From the NCBI GenBank assembly GCA_002746535.1, contig NVWA01000029.1, positions 1-64,000 of the forward strand: a stretch of DNA of 64,000 bases, given 5' to 3'. The translations under genes and the position numbers were made by a program. Positions within the stretch are counted from its first letter, which is position 1, and every line of letters starts with the position of its first letter. Origin of the DNA: Planctomycetota bacterium. GTDB taxonomy: Bacteria; Planctomycetota; GCA-2746535. Below, in pieces: positions 19,014 to 29,249 of this stretch. A model generated the notes under the pieces. It did not search any database, was not told where the DNA came from, and saw only the letters and a program-made list of their open reading frames with translations.

Positions 19014-22000
19014 ATGAGTCCAAATCCTAATCACCCAAAAGAACTTTTCGGTTATAAGGTCGAAGGGCTTCTGGGTGAAGGCGGAATGAGTAAGGTCTAT
19101 AAAATTCGCGACGAAGATTTTGATCGTGCTTTAGCTTTAAAAGTTTCAAAGAATATGTCTAAAAAATCGTTGATGCGATTTGTTTTAGAAGGTAAACTTA
19201 CCGGCCAACTACAACACCCTGTTATCCCCCCTATTTATTCCTTAGCTTCTGAAGATGGCAAGTCATGCCATTATACGATGAAGCAAATTCAAGGTGTTAC
19301 ATTAAAAGAAGTCTTGAATGGGATTCGTCAAAAAGACGTCAAGCTAACAGAAAAATACAGCCGTCGACATTTACTCTCCATCTTCGTTATCATTTGCCAA
19401 GCAGTCGCTTATGCCCATACCCGCGGGGTAATACATCGAGATATTAAACCAGAGAATATCATGCTCAGTGATTTTGGTGAGATTTACTTAATTGATTGGG
19501 GGCTTGCTAAAGCATTTGGTAAAAATCTCTACAAGTCTGAAGGAGAGGATATCATAGATGAAGAATCGGCTCCACCATCGATGAAATTATTAGGCTCAAG
19601 TATTGCAAATACTTTAAATCTTTCACACGAAGAAGTTACAAGGTTTATCCAAACTGATAATATATTAGAAAAAATTGAGAAGTCTCAAAGCCCAACAATT
19701 TCAACCGAGAATAAAAAATCAGACAACGAATGTGATACTTCAAACATTACCACCCATGAAGATCAAACCATTATATCTAATATAGAGAGTTCTGCTGATG
19801 GCACTATGGAAGGAACTATATTCGGAACCCCGCTATATATGGCTCCAGAACAGGCGCGAGGTAATATTGATGCACATGATCATAGATCAGATACATATGC
19901 TCTAGGTGTTATTCTATGGGATATTCTTTTGGGTTCCCATATGCGAACTCAATTATTGAAATTAGAGAAATTTAAAATGATTAAGAAAGTCATTGAGGGT
20001 TGGCGACCAAATCTAGATTCAAATTCTAAGGAACTTCGTCTTGAGCCCACTTTAAAAAATATATTATTGAAAGCCACAGAATCTGATCAAGAAAAACGTT
20101 ATCAAAAGGCAAGCGATATTGCTGATAATCTACAAATATTTTTAGATGGTAATCGGAAATGGAATTTAATTCACGAAGAGGATTTCAGTTCATTGCCTGA
20201 TCAAGATACTCTACCTCTAAAATGGAATGTATTAGCTGGAAAATGGGGAATTCGAGATGGTGCTATAACGCCTCTTACTGGTGGCAATGGAGTAGTCCAT
20301 TTAGACAAACAAATTCAAGGTGATATAAGAGTTGAAATTGAAGGCTATGTTTCTCATAACGTAAATTCTGAATTGTCCTTGTTTCTATCAGCACCAAATA
20401 GCAATAACTCTCAATATTACGAAAAGGGTTACTGCTTTCAATATGGTGCGAATTACATGGAGCACAGTAAGATTGCGAGAGACGGTTTAGATATTGCTTT
20501 CGCACCAAATATAGCTCCCGTTCAAGGAAAAGTTCATAAAGTCGTTGGAGAAATATTGGACGGAATTATTCGATTTGAAATTGATGGAAAAGAAATAATC
20601 CATCAAAGAGACTTATTACCATTAACGGGAGATCGAATTGGCTTATACTCATGGTCAACGGGATCACATATAAAAAACATTCGTATATACTCAGCAGGTA
20701 CACCCAAAACAATTGGTTATTTGGCCATCCCAGATGCTCTCTTTAATGAAAAAGAATATACCATGGCACTGGCGGAATATAAAAGATTTAATGATAGCCA
20801 TCCTGGTACACAAGAAGCAGACGAAGCAATATATAAAAGTATTCAATGCTTAATGGCTTTAACTAAATATGATGAATGTGAACCATTGATTGACCTATTA
20901 AAAAAGACACCACTGTTACCTTTAGCATGGGTGGCATCCTCATTTCTATTGAACAAAAATGATGCTATGATCCAAGAGGAGTTAGACTTATTATTAGAAG
21001 CCATCAATCAAACAAAACTTTTTCACGAAGGCTTAGAAGATTTATCACTTAGAATTCAATTAAAGGCCAGTGACTTTCAAAAACAATTTGAATTCAATGC
21101 CAGCATTTTATTGCTAGAAAAATTAAGTGAAGCTACTTGGGCATCTGTTTCAATTCGAAGTTATGCTTTAAGCATCATTTGTGAAATTCTTTTAAATCAG
21201 GGTAAATATCAACAAATAATTTCATTATCTGTAAAAGCGACTGAAATGTTAGGAGAATTTTCAGTAGATAAAAAAGTTTTACTTTATACATCTATTGCTT
21301 TTGGTCATCTGGGTCAATTTAAAAAATCTCGAGAAATACTAAATAGGCATTACAAAAGTAATTTTAATGTAGCTACATTTTCGGGTCAAAGTAACTTGCT
21401 ATATATGGGTGATAACAACACCTTTAGGAATGATCTTTTAGTATTGCAACAAAGGTTTAAGGATGATGACTTTTCTCAAGCTTTTATTTACCAAAATATT
21501 TGCGAATCCTTTATGATTGAAAATAATTTTGATAAAGCACAAGAAATTTGTGAAGAATGGCTTCAACGAGTGCCTCATATAGATCATCTGGTCAATCCAA
21601 AAATAATATTAAGTAACATCTTAGCTTTTAAAGGAGAATATAAAGAGGCTAAGAAAAATATTAAATTAGTGCCAAAGAGTGAAGATAAAATCTCTTCAAT
21701 AACGTCCCACCTTGCTTTTGCTTTGATACAACAATGTCGGCCTAAAAAAGCAATCGATGGAATTTACAAAGAGATTAAAAACTACCCTAATAATCGTCGC
21801 ATTGAATCTAATTTACTCTTACACATTGCTCATATTTATAGAGAAGCTAAAGATTACACTCAAGCGGAAGAAATTTATCACAATATTTTAAATAATTATT
21901 CAGATTTTAAAAAGGCATGTTCATCAGCCTTATCTGGTTTGGGTCGCATTGAAATACAAAATAAAAGATATGATAAAGCGCTGGATTATTTTCACCCCAT

Positions 22001-22376
22001 TCTGAAAGAATTTCCTGATATTCCAAATCCAACTGCTAGTTTGTGGATAGGTTTAATAGAACAATCACTAGGTCAAAAAGATAAAGCAATTGAGATTTGG
22101 AAAAATTTTAATTGTACCGAATTATTTTTTTGCCGTTGGTGGCTAATATGTTTCCAAAATAAACCTGGTGATTGGTTTAAAGATGAGCAAGGGGTGTCGA
22201 TTAACCCTGCGGAAGCTATTAAACGATCATTAAATATCTACAGATATTTATTTCAAGAAATGCTGGATTTCAAAGGGTCATTTGATAATGATTGGAAAAA
22301 ATATACCTCTGGAAAAAATAATTTAGATACATGGAAAGAATTGAAAGATTTTCATGACAAAATGCCTAAAAATTAA
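19014..22376 (+). CDS. Ser/Thr protein kinase with lectin-like and TPR domains (paralog 1)
   Basis: About 1120 residues. The kinase domain (about 10-375) has glycine loop GEGGMS, catalytic HRDIKPEN, DWG in place of DFG, and YMAPEQARG. About 100 acidic, Ser/Thr-rich residues are inserted between DWG and the GTPLYMAPE segment, where most kinases have about 20. A jelly-roll/LamG-like region follows (about 385-565). The remainder is helical TPR-like repeats for protein binding. No transmembrane helix is obvious. A TTG at 19008 is in frame, but the ATG at 19014 is preferred; the ribosome site is weak. The next gene is a close paralog 24 bases away, so they form an operon. Confidence 0.9.
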   Translation: MSPNPNHPKELFGYKVEGLLGEGGMSKVYKIRDEDFDRALALKVSKNMSKKSLMRFVLEGKLTGQLQHPVIPPIYSLASEDGKSCHYTMKQIQGVTLKEVLNGIRQKDVKLTEKYSRRHLLSIFVIICQAVAYAHTRGVIHRDIKPENIMLSDFGEIYLIDWGLAKAFGKNLYKSEGEDIIDEESAPPSMKLLGSSIANTLNLSHEEVTRFIQTDNILEKIEKSQSPTISTENKKSDNECDTSNITTHEDQTIISNIESSADGTMEGTIFGTPLYMAPEQARGNIDAHDHRSDTYALGVILWDILLGSHMRTQLLKLEKFKMIKKVIEGWRPNLDSNSKELRLEPTLKNILLKATESDQEKRYQKASDIADNLQIFLDGNRKWNLIHEEDFSSLPDQDTLPLKWNVLAGKWGIRDGAITPLTGGNGVVHLDKQIQGDIRVEIEGYVSHNVNSELSLFLSAPNSNNSQYYEKGYCFQYGANYMEHSKIARDGLDIAFAPNIAPVQGKVHKVVGEILDGIIRFEIDGKEIIHQRDLLPLTGDRIGLYSWSTGSHIKNIRIYSAGTPKTIGYLAIPDALFNEKEYTMALAEYKRFNDSHPGTQEADEAIYKSIQCLMALTKYDECEPLIDLLKKTPLLPLAWVASSFLLNKNDAMIQEELDLLLEAINQTKLFHEGLEDLSLRIQLKASDFQKQFEFNASILLLEKLSEATWASVSIRSYALSIICEILLNQGKYQQIISLSVKATEMLGEFSVDKKVLLYTSIAFGHLGQFKKSREILNRHYKSNFNVATFSGQSNLLYMGDNNTFRNDLLVLQQRFKDDDFSQAFIYQNICESFMIENNFDKAQEICEEWLQRVPHIDHLVNPKIILSNILAFKGEYKEAKKNIKLVPKSEDKISSITSHLAFALIQQCRPKKAIDGIYKEIKNYPNNRRIESNLLLHIAHIYREAKDYTQAEEIYHNILNNYSDFKKACSSALSGLGRIEIQNKRYDKALDYFHPILKEFPDIPNPTASLWIGLIEQSLGQKDKAIEIWKNFNCTELFFCRWWLICFQNKPGDWFKDEQGVSINPAEAIKRSLNIYRYLFQEMLDFKGSFDNDWKKYTSGKNNLDTWKELKDFHDKMPKN

Positions 22377-22400
22377 TCTTGAAAAAATGAGCCTAGCGAA

Positions 22401-25400
22401 ATGAAAGAAAACTCTTCTGAAACTCCATCGGAACCTACTGATATGTTATTTGGTTATAAGGTAGAAGGATTTCTTGGTGAAGGTGGGATGAGCAAGGTCT
22501 ATCGTGTCAGAGACGAAGAATTTGATCGAGTATTAGCATTAAAAGTTTCAAATAATCTCTCCCCTCTTTCAATGATACGTTTTATTTTAGAAGCCAAAAT
22601 TACTGGTCAATTGCAACACCCATTAATTGCACCTGTATATAAGTTATCTGTCGAAAAAGATAATTCATGTAATTATACAATGAAGCGTATTCGAGGTTTA
22701 ACTCTTAAAGAAATTTTAAAGAGCAAATCAATAAAAAATCCTGTTATATGTAAAAAATATAGTCGCAGACAATTGTTAACAATCTTTATTAGTCTTTGCC
22801 AAACCATGTCTTATGCGCATACACGAGGTGTCATTCATAGAGACATTAAACCAGAAAATATTATGCTGGGGAACTACGGTGAAGTTTATTTGATAGACTG
22901 GGGATTGGCAAAAACATTTGGAAAGAATCTATATGAAAATAATGTAGATTCTCAAGATGATACGGACGATAACGATGATGCAACCTTACTAAGTACCGAT
23001 TTTTTGGAATTGAATATTGCTGAATCGATGAATATATCTAAAGTGGATTTTGAAGCATTAGCATTGGAAAAAACAATTGTTTCAACTATCAGTAAAATTG
23101 AATTAAATTCTGACGAAAATGATTCTACATTAGAAAATGAAGATGATGATAAAACGACTTCAGAGGAATATGAAGACAAAACAATTATTAATGATGAAGA
23201 GTTTGGCACTTTAAATGATCAAACATTTATTTCAAACGATGAAGATACTAAAGGACATACCAAACAAGGTACAATCTTTGGCACACCGATGTATATGGCT
23301 CCAGAACAAGCTCGCGGCAAAATCGAAGATCACGATCATCGTTCAGATTTATATGCGTTAGGTGTTATTTTATGGGAAATCCTATTAGAAACACCCATGC
23401 GAAGAGGCTTTACTAAAAGAGGCAAAGAAGATTATTTATTTAAAATCTCTAAAGGTCATAGACCAGATCTGCATTCCTTGTTAAAAGGACATCGCCTAGA
23501 ACCAGCGTTAAGAACTATATTGCTAAAATCAACTCACCCATTACAAAGTCATCGTTATCAATCCGGCGATGAATTAATAAATGATTTGCAAGATTTTTTA
23601 GATGGTAAAAGAAAATGGAAATTAGTTCACGAAGAAGATTTTAGTGACTATCCTGATCAAGACGATGCACCAGATGGTTGGAAGGTATGGAAAGGTGATT
23701 GGTGTCTTCAGGATGGTTGCCTTGCTCCTTTATACGAAAAAGAATCCGTCATTCATCTTGACAAAGATATCATTGGCGATGTTCGATTGGAAATAGAGGC
23801 AATGGTATTAGATGATAGATATGGTGAATTATCCCCCCTATTAGCCGCCCCAAAAATACCTATTAGAAGTGATTATGATGATGGCTATTGTTTTCAATTT
23901 GGCGCCGATCATATGATTCATAGTAAAATTGCCAGAGATGGATTAGAAATCGCCTATGCACCTGGTGAAGCACCCACACCTGGAAAATGGCATCATATTA
24001 CGGCTGAACTTCTTGAAGAACAAGTAAGACTTGAAGTTGATGGTAGGGTAATTGTCAATCAAAGAGATTTGTTTTCAGTCAATGGGCAGCGTATTGGTTT
24101 TTATTCATGGACACCTGACATTCGTATCAAATCTATTCGTGTTTATTCCGCTGGGGCTCCTATGGAGATAAATTACTTAGCTGTCCCTAATATTTTAATG
24201 AAAGCAAAGCATTTTAATAAAGCGAATGATGAATATATTCGTTTCAAAGAAAGTCATGCAGGTTCTTTAGAAGCCGATGAAGCTCTTTATAAAAGTATAA
24301 GATGCTTAATAGAACTCTCAAGATTTAACGAATGTTTACCCCAAATAGAAGTTTTAAAAAAAACACCAATGGCACCTTTGGCTTGGGTAGCTGAATCAGT
24401 ACTATTTGAAAAATTGAATAAAGTTGATGATGAAGTCAAATCATTAAAAGCGGGATTAAAACATATTGATAAGAGCTTTGAAGGTTGGGAAGATCTTCTA
24501 TTGCGAGTACAGGTTCGTGCTAAAGAAATTCTAGATCAAGATGATTGGAAGTCAGTCATAATCCTTCAGCAAGCATTGATAGATAGTAAATGGCTTGGGC
24601 GTTATATACGTGGAAATGCTGTCATTGAAATCAATTCTACCTTAGCACATATTGGTGAGCATAATATGTCGCTTCAAAATGTAAAAAAAGTCTTGCACGA
24701 TTTTGACCAAGGAACTTTAAGTGTACGGTTGAAATTTCTTGAAGCTGATATAAATGAAAAACTCGCAAATTTTAAAAAAGTAGAATTGTTATATCAAGAA
24801 TATAAAAATGATCCCTTTATAAATAAAATATTAGGAAGTGATCTGGACAGGAAGATAGGGGTTGTCTATCAACATCAAGGGCAACACCAAATCGCAAGGA
24901 AGTACTGGAAAAAAAGTATCAAAGCATTTTCAAATAATATCAGTGAATGTGCCGATATGTTGCATTACATTGCCAATAGTTATATCATTGATAGGAAATA
25001 TTCTGAAGCTGAAGAAACTTATTTAAAGATCTCGACCGAATACCCAACAATAAAATACAAAGAACAGTTCAACTACGACGTTGGTATTGTTTATTGCTAT
25101 ATGCATAAATACGAAGAAGCAATAAAAATATTACAGTTAAATGAAGACGAAGGCCCCTGGGGAGCCTTCGGGATGATTGGTCATGCATACCTTCATCAGG
25201 GACGATTTGATGACGCTATAGCTTACTTTGAAAAAAAATTAAAACTATTCGCTGATAAACCAATATATAAAGTTAGAACTCTTCATAATTTAGCAAATGT
25301 ATATCGTGAAAAAGGTGACTTTTCTAAATCATTGGATTTCATCTTTGAAATTTTAGAAGATTATAAAATTCATAGAAAAGAAATCAGCCAAGCATTGGTC

Positions 25401-25832
25401 AAAAGAGGAATAGTTGAATGCCAAATGGGAAAATTCAAAAAGGCTTTTAAAACCTTTAATGACAATTATCAGGAGTATCCAGACTTTAGGGGAAGCTATG
25501 ATTATTTATATATCAAACAATTAGGGCTCCTACTAGGACAGAATGAAAATAAAAATCAAACAATAAACTATTTTAGGGGTATTGAATTGTATGCTTTTAA
25601 ATTATGTCTGCAGGGAATTCCAGGATCATGGAAAAAAGATGAGCGAGGAATTCTAATTACCCCATTCGAGGCAATGCGTAGATCTAACATTACATCTTGT
25701 TCAAGATTTCAGCATATTATTGATTTAAGAGCGAGTTTTGATTCTGCATGGAAACCATATAGTAGTGGCAGCAATTTATTTCTAAATATAGAAGCTATGC
25801 ATAATCACTTTGATAATATGCCACGAGATTAA
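22401..25832 (+). CDS. Ser/Thr protein kinase with lectin-like and TPR domains (paralog 2)
   Basis: A 1143-residue paralog of the preceding gene with the same architecture: kinase (FGYKVEGFLGEGGMSKVY, HRDIKPEN, DWGLAK, YMAPEQARG), jelly-roll/LamG-like domain and TPR tail. The insert between DWG and GTPMYMAPE is longer, about 120 residues, and very rich in Asp, Glu, Ser and Thr. Catalytic residues are intact. The pair probably arose by tandem duplication and has diverged most in the insert and the TPR tail, consistent with different partners. Downstream is a single-domain response regulator, so a shared signalling pathway is possible (inference). Confidence 0.9.
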   Translation: MKENSSETPSEPTDMLFGYKVEGFLGEGGMSKVYRVRDEEFDRVLALKVSNNLSPLSMIRFILEAKITGQLQHPLIAPVYKLSVEKDNSCNYTMKRIRGLTLKEILKSKSIKNPVICKKYSRRQLLTIFISLCQTMSYAHTRGVIHRDIKPENIMLGNYGEVYLIDWGLAKTFGKNLYENNVDSQDDTDDNDDATLLSTDFLELNIAESMNISKVDFEALALEKTIVSTISKIELNSDENDSTLENEDDDKTTSEEYEDKTIINDEEFGTLNDQTFISNDEDTKGHTKQGTIFGTPMYMAPEQARGKIEDHDHRSDLYALGVILWEILLETPMRRGFTKRGKEDYLFKISKGHRPDLHSLLKGHRLEPALRTILLKSTHPLQSHRYQSGDELINDLQDFLDGKRKWKLVHEEDFSDYPDQDDAPDGWKVWKGDWCLQDGCLAPLYEKESVIHLDKDIIGDVRLEIEAMVLDDRYGELSPLLAAPKIPIRSDYDDGYCFQFGADHMIHSKIARDGLEIAYAPGEAPTPGKWHHITAELLEEQVRLEVDGRVIVNQRDLFSVNGQRIGFYSWTPDIRIKSIRVYSAGAPMEINYLAVPNILMKAKHFNKANDEYIRFKESHAGSLEADEALYKSIRCLIELSRFNECLPQIEVLKKTPMAPLAWVAESVLFEKLNKVDDEVKSLKAGLKHIDKSFEGWEDLLLRVQVRAKEILDQDDWKSVIILQQALIDSKWLGRYIRGNAVIEINSTLAHIGEHNMSLQNVKKVLHDFDQGTLSVRLKFLEADINEKLANFKKVELLYQEYKNDPFINKILGSDLDRKIGVVYQHQGQHQIARKYWKKSIKAFSNNISECADMLHYIANSYIIDRKYSEAEETYLKISTEYPTIKYKEQFNYDVGIVYCYMHKYEEAIKILQLNEDEGPWGAFGMIGHAYLHQGRFDDAIAYFEKKLKLFADKPIYKVRTLHNLANVYREKGDFSKSLDFIFEILEDYKIHRKEISQALVKRGIVECQMGKFKKAFKTFNDNYQEYPDFRGSYDYLYIKQLGLLLGQNENKNQTINYFRGIELYAFKLCLQGIPGSWKKDERGILITPFEAMRRSNITSCSRFQHIIDLRASFDSAWKPYSSGSNLFLNIEAMHNHFDNMPRD

Positions 25833-25996
25833 GCAATTATTCATAGGTTTGATTAACCTCATAAATATAAAGTAACAACTTTTTATTTATTTAAACTTTT
25901 TACCATATATCAATTTACTACTTTATTTAATTTAATTTTTGATACTGACTAATTTATAGGATATGCTATATAAAGAAATACTAATTGGTCGAATAT

Positions 25997-26431
25997 ATGT
26001 CAGCAAACAGAGAAGTGCAGTTTTTAATAGTTGATGATGATGAAGTTGATCGTGAAGCTATTAGACGTGCTTTTAAAACAGAAAAAATATTGAACAATAT
26101 TTTTGAAGCTGAAAATGGCGTTGAAGCTTTTGAATTTTTAAAATCAAAAAATAAAAATGATCTTCAGAATAATCCCATTATTGTTCTGCTAGATTTAAAT
26201 ATGCCTAAAATGAATGGGCTAGAATTCCTATCTAAACTTCGCTTAGATGAAGATCTCAAAAGAACGATTGTATTTGTGATTTCAACATCAGATGACGATG
26301 ATGATAAAATAAAAGCATATGATTTTAATGTCGCTGGTTTTGTTAAAAAAGGAGCCATCAACCTAAGCATATCCAAGTGTATTGCTATGCTAAATACCTA
26401 TTCAAAAATAATTGAATTCCCACCATATTGA
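25997..26431 (+). CDS. Single-domain response regulator (Rcp1-type CheY-like)
   Basis: A receiver domain of about 144 residues. The acidic pocket (VDDDEVD), phosphoacceptor Asp in LLDLNMPKMNGLEFL, Ser/Thr in VISTSDDDDD and Lys in GFVKKG are all visible. There is no output domain. Long loops around the acceptor resemble Rcp1-like regulators that work with phytochrome-type kinases; no such kinase is in the window. A TTG at 25985 is also in frame; ATG at 25997 is chosen. It converges on the sulfatase gene with 2 bases between the stops. Confidence 0.9.
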   Translation: MSANREVQFLIVDDDEVDREAIRRAFKTEKILNNIFEAENGVEAFEFLKSKNKNDLQNNPIIVLLDLNMPKMNGLEFLSKLRLDEDLKRTIVFVISTSDDDDDKIKAYDFNVAGFVKKGAINLSISKCIAMLNTYSKIIEFPPY

Positions 26432-26433
26432 AC

Positions 26434-28050
26434 TTATTTAATATTTTTAAACCTTTCAGCCATTTCATGTTTACCCGTTTTTTCAGCCCAAAATTCAAGA
26501 TCTAATTTAGACAAGTTAACTAATGGTTCCTTTTCAATTGATTTAATAATTTCATCTTCCAAAGGAGTTAAAAAGTCAATCTCTTCTTTGACTACTAATT
26601 GAGGAGGCCAACTTGGTAATTGTGTATTTCTATTATTTGGGTTTTTAACATTTCCAAATGCTTCCATTTTATTTAATTCTCCATCTTGAACACAATCATC
26701 AATGCCCCAGAGTTCTTCGTATTTAATTAGATTAGATTTCAAGTAATGATAATTTTCGTTTTGCTCTGAAGATAGCGGCCCTTCCATAAGGTTATTATTC
26801 TCATGAGGATCATTTTCAAGATCAAGAAATAATTCAAACCCACCATTATAAAATTGAACATATTTATATTGTTCATTTCGCAGCATTCGCCATCGGTTCG
26901 CACCATGTTCGTATTTAATTTGGCCATTAGCACTGTATTGTAGGCTTCTATCTTTTTGTCCATTGTCGACCAAAAGACTTTCACCAGGTAATTCATGCTG
27001 CCCATTATATTCAACACCTGCAGCAGCTAAAATTGTTGGCAAAACATCATTTAAATCTACGAACTCTAATTTTCTCTGACCTTTTGCTATTTTGCCAGGA
27101 TACTTCAATATAAATGGTATCTTTGCGGCACCATCATAAGGCGAAGCTTTTTGAAATAATCCTAAGTCCCCTAACATTTCACCATGATCTGAAGTAAAAA
27201 TGATTAAGGTATCTTCTGTTAAATTTTGTTGGTCTAATTCATCTAATATACGTCCCAATTGATGATCTACATATGATATTGCAGAATAGTAGGCACGTTT
27301 TTGTCGCATGATACGAGGCATGTCACCAGTCATATCTCCTATTCCTGATGCATTTCTAATTTTAGGTGGTAGCTTTTCATATTCAATCGGAGCAATCGGC
27401 TCTGGAATATCAACATCATTATATAATTCTGCCCATTCATCAGGAATGTTATAAGGTGGATGTGGTTGAATCCAACTTACCCACAAGAAAAAAGGATCTT
27501 TCTGGTTTTTCTGAAGAAAGTCTATGGTTCTATCCGCTACCCACTTTGAACCATGATGCTTCTCTGGAACTAAGCTACGTTGTGGCTGATGATATAATAA
27601 GTGCCGAACACCATGTTGGTGTTGTACATTACCTAAACCATTTTCTTTTAAATATAAAAGATAATCATCATCTTGTCTATATTTTGGCGTTTCCTCCATT
27701 AACTGCATTCGATGAAAGCCATGATGATTTCTCATAGGGGAAAAATGCATTTTACCAATAGCTTCACAATGATATTGTTGATCACCCAATAATTGTGGTA
27801 TGGTTGGAAGAGCCTCTTTCATAGGTCTCATGGCATTTGCAGAAAACCCATGAAACTTATCCGTCAAACCAGTTAATACATTGTGCCGTGCCGGAATACA
27901 AACAGGATTTGGAGAATAGGCATTTTCATATAAACATCCCTCTTCAGCCAAACGATCTAGATTTGGCGTTTTCATAAGTGGGTTCAATAACCCAAGTGTA
28001 TCGGACCTTTGTTGATCAGTAAAAAATAATATGATATTTGGTTTTGACAT
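26434..28050 (-). CDS. Sulfatase (FGly-dependent, S1 family)
   Basis: About 538 residues. The alkaline-phosphatase-fold start NIILFFTDQQRSDTLG supplies metal ligands. Cys51 in CIPAR is the formylglycine site of type I sulfatases (C-x-P-x-R). FTSDHGEMLGDLG holds further metal ligands. No signal peptide is apparent, so it may be cytoplasmic or exported with a partner. The substrate is not predictable; many related sulfatases act on algal sulfated polysaccharides. A TTG at 28062 is in frame but the ATG at 28050 starts the conserved domain. No maturase is in the window. Confidence 0.93.
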   Translation of the reverse strand: MSKPNIILFFTDQQRSDTLGLLNPLMKTPNLDRLAEEGCLYENAYSPNPVCIPARHNVLTGLTDKFHGFSANAMRPMKEALPTIPQLLGDQQYHCEAIGKMHFSPMRNHHGFHRMQLMEETPKYRQDDDYLLYLKENGLGNVQHQHGVRHLLYHQPQRSLVPEKHHGSKWVADRTIDFLQKNQKDPFFLWVSWIQPHPPYNIPDEWAELYNDVDIPEPIAPIEYEKLPPKIRNASGIGDMTGDMPRIMRQKRAYYSAISYVDHQLGRILDELDQQNLTEDTLIIFTSDHGEMLGDLGLFQKASPYDGAAKIPFILKYPGKIAKGQRKLEFVDLNDVLPTILAAAGVEYNGQHELPGESLLVDNGQKDRSLQYSANGQIKYEHGANRWRMLRNEQYKYVQFYNGGFELFLDLENDPHENNNLMEGPLSSEQNENYHYLKSNLIKYEELWGIDDCVQDGELNKMEAFGNVKNPNNRNTQLPSWPPQLVVKEEIDFLTPLEDEIIKSIEKEPLVNLSKLDLEFWAEKTGKHEMAERFKNIK

Positions 28051-28215
28051 GAATACATCCAAGTTCTATTTAGTGTTTATACTAGTACTGTTTTTGAGCT
28101 GACTCTAAAATAAGAATACTTACAATCTTAGGAAATAGTATATCTAAATCACACCTCCCCTCTATCTCAATAATTAAATTGTTTGATATTAAGCTACCTA
28201 CTTATGGAGAATCAC

Positions 28216-28653
28216 ATGAAAAAATAATTAATATTTCTTGTATTTTTTATCACATACTCATCTACTGTGCAAATATTCCCAGAGGATGATTCATTCAATG
28301 AATTTAAGATTAAACCTGTACAAACATTTGAATTTACTATAAATCCAAAAATTAAAGAATCTGATTTTAGCATGGAGATTTCTTTTACGGTTAAAAGTTA
28401 TGGTGATGTCACTATAGCCATTACGTAAAAAGAATTGTTAGTGGTTTATCAAGAACTCTTATAAAATTTCCAGCAAAAAATGGACGTTTTCTCAGTTGTT
28501 GACTCAAATGGTAATTTAATATTGCGCATAGGTCAATATGGAAATGTAGACTCTCAAGGTTCAAAAAGTCTTGCTCCTATAGGTGGTGACGAAATAGGAT
28601 TATTTCACCCCTGTTTTGTTGGAGTTCATGCTGATAAAAAACTGATTGTTTGA
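28216..28653 (+). pseudogene. Collapsed copy of the exported beta-propeller gene at 0.2-3.1 kb
   Basis: Translated pieces match the 962-residue protein. ATG-AAA-AAA-TAA gives a stop at codon 4, then a signal-like stretch and EFKIKPVQTFEF, which parallels EFKLKTEQVFEF. After another stop, a frame-shifted RIVSGL follows. The last piece, DSNGNLILRIGQYGNVD to GGDEIGLFHPCFVG, parallels the C-terminal region DSNGNLIYKLGKYGNVD to GGDEVSLFHACYVA. About 700 residues of the middle are missing. It cannot make a functional protein. Confidence 0.85.
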
Positions 28654-28710
28654 ACTAACAAAAGATCTTTTATATTGCAACTTATACCACCATTGCGGGG
28701 AGTTCTTATT

Positions 28711-29094
28711 TCAGATTAGTTTCAGAGAAGTTAAAAGTTCTTTAACTTTGTCTAAGTGAATTGGTTTTACTAAATAACCATCACATTGCTCCTTGAAAGC
28801 TTCAAGAATATTTTTGCTATCATCCAAACTAGTTGTCATAATTATTTTAGAAGCACCTGAAGTATTATTAGTTTCATGTTCATAAGCACGCATTTCTTTA
28901 AGAGCCTCTTGTCCATTTTTAACGGGCATATTAATATCTAGGCAAATTAAGTCATAGGGCTCTGATATGTATTCTTTAAATGCTGCTACAGCTTCTTCGC
29001 CATTGACAGCGACATCACAAGTACCATATCGGCTCAACATGGAAACGAGTAAATTTCGATTAATGAAATTGTCTTCAACAACTAATATTTTCAT
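28711..29094 (-). CDS. Single-domain response regulator (CheY-like)
   Basis: A 127-residue receiver domain only. Acidic pair in VVEDN, phosphoacceptor Asp in ICLDINMPVKNG, Thr in IMTTS and Lys in YLVKPI are all present. The start has AAGG six bases before the ATG. No cognate histidine kinase is adjacent, so its partner lies elsewhere. Confidence 0.92.
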   Translation of the reverse strand: MKILVVEDNFINRNLLVSMLSRYGTCDVAVNGEEAVAAFKEYISEPYDLICLDINMPVKNGQEALKEMRAYEHETNNTSGASKIIMTTSLDDSKNILEAFKEQCDGYLVKPIHLDKVKELLTSLKLI

Positions 29095-29249
29095 TTTAAA
29101 CCTTTTAGCAATACCTAACTCTATAAATTAGTTTACGCCATATTATTTGATAAAAATAATGAATTTAAGAAATTATTAAAAATATATTAAATTAGGTACA
29201 TTCATTAAATATGATCTAATGAATAAATATAAATGAATGATATACGATA

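Noticed and set aside
19265-19447. 60-codon overlapping frame inside kinase 1
   Set aside because: It overlaps the catalytic HRD region of the kinase in another frame and has no independent coding signal.
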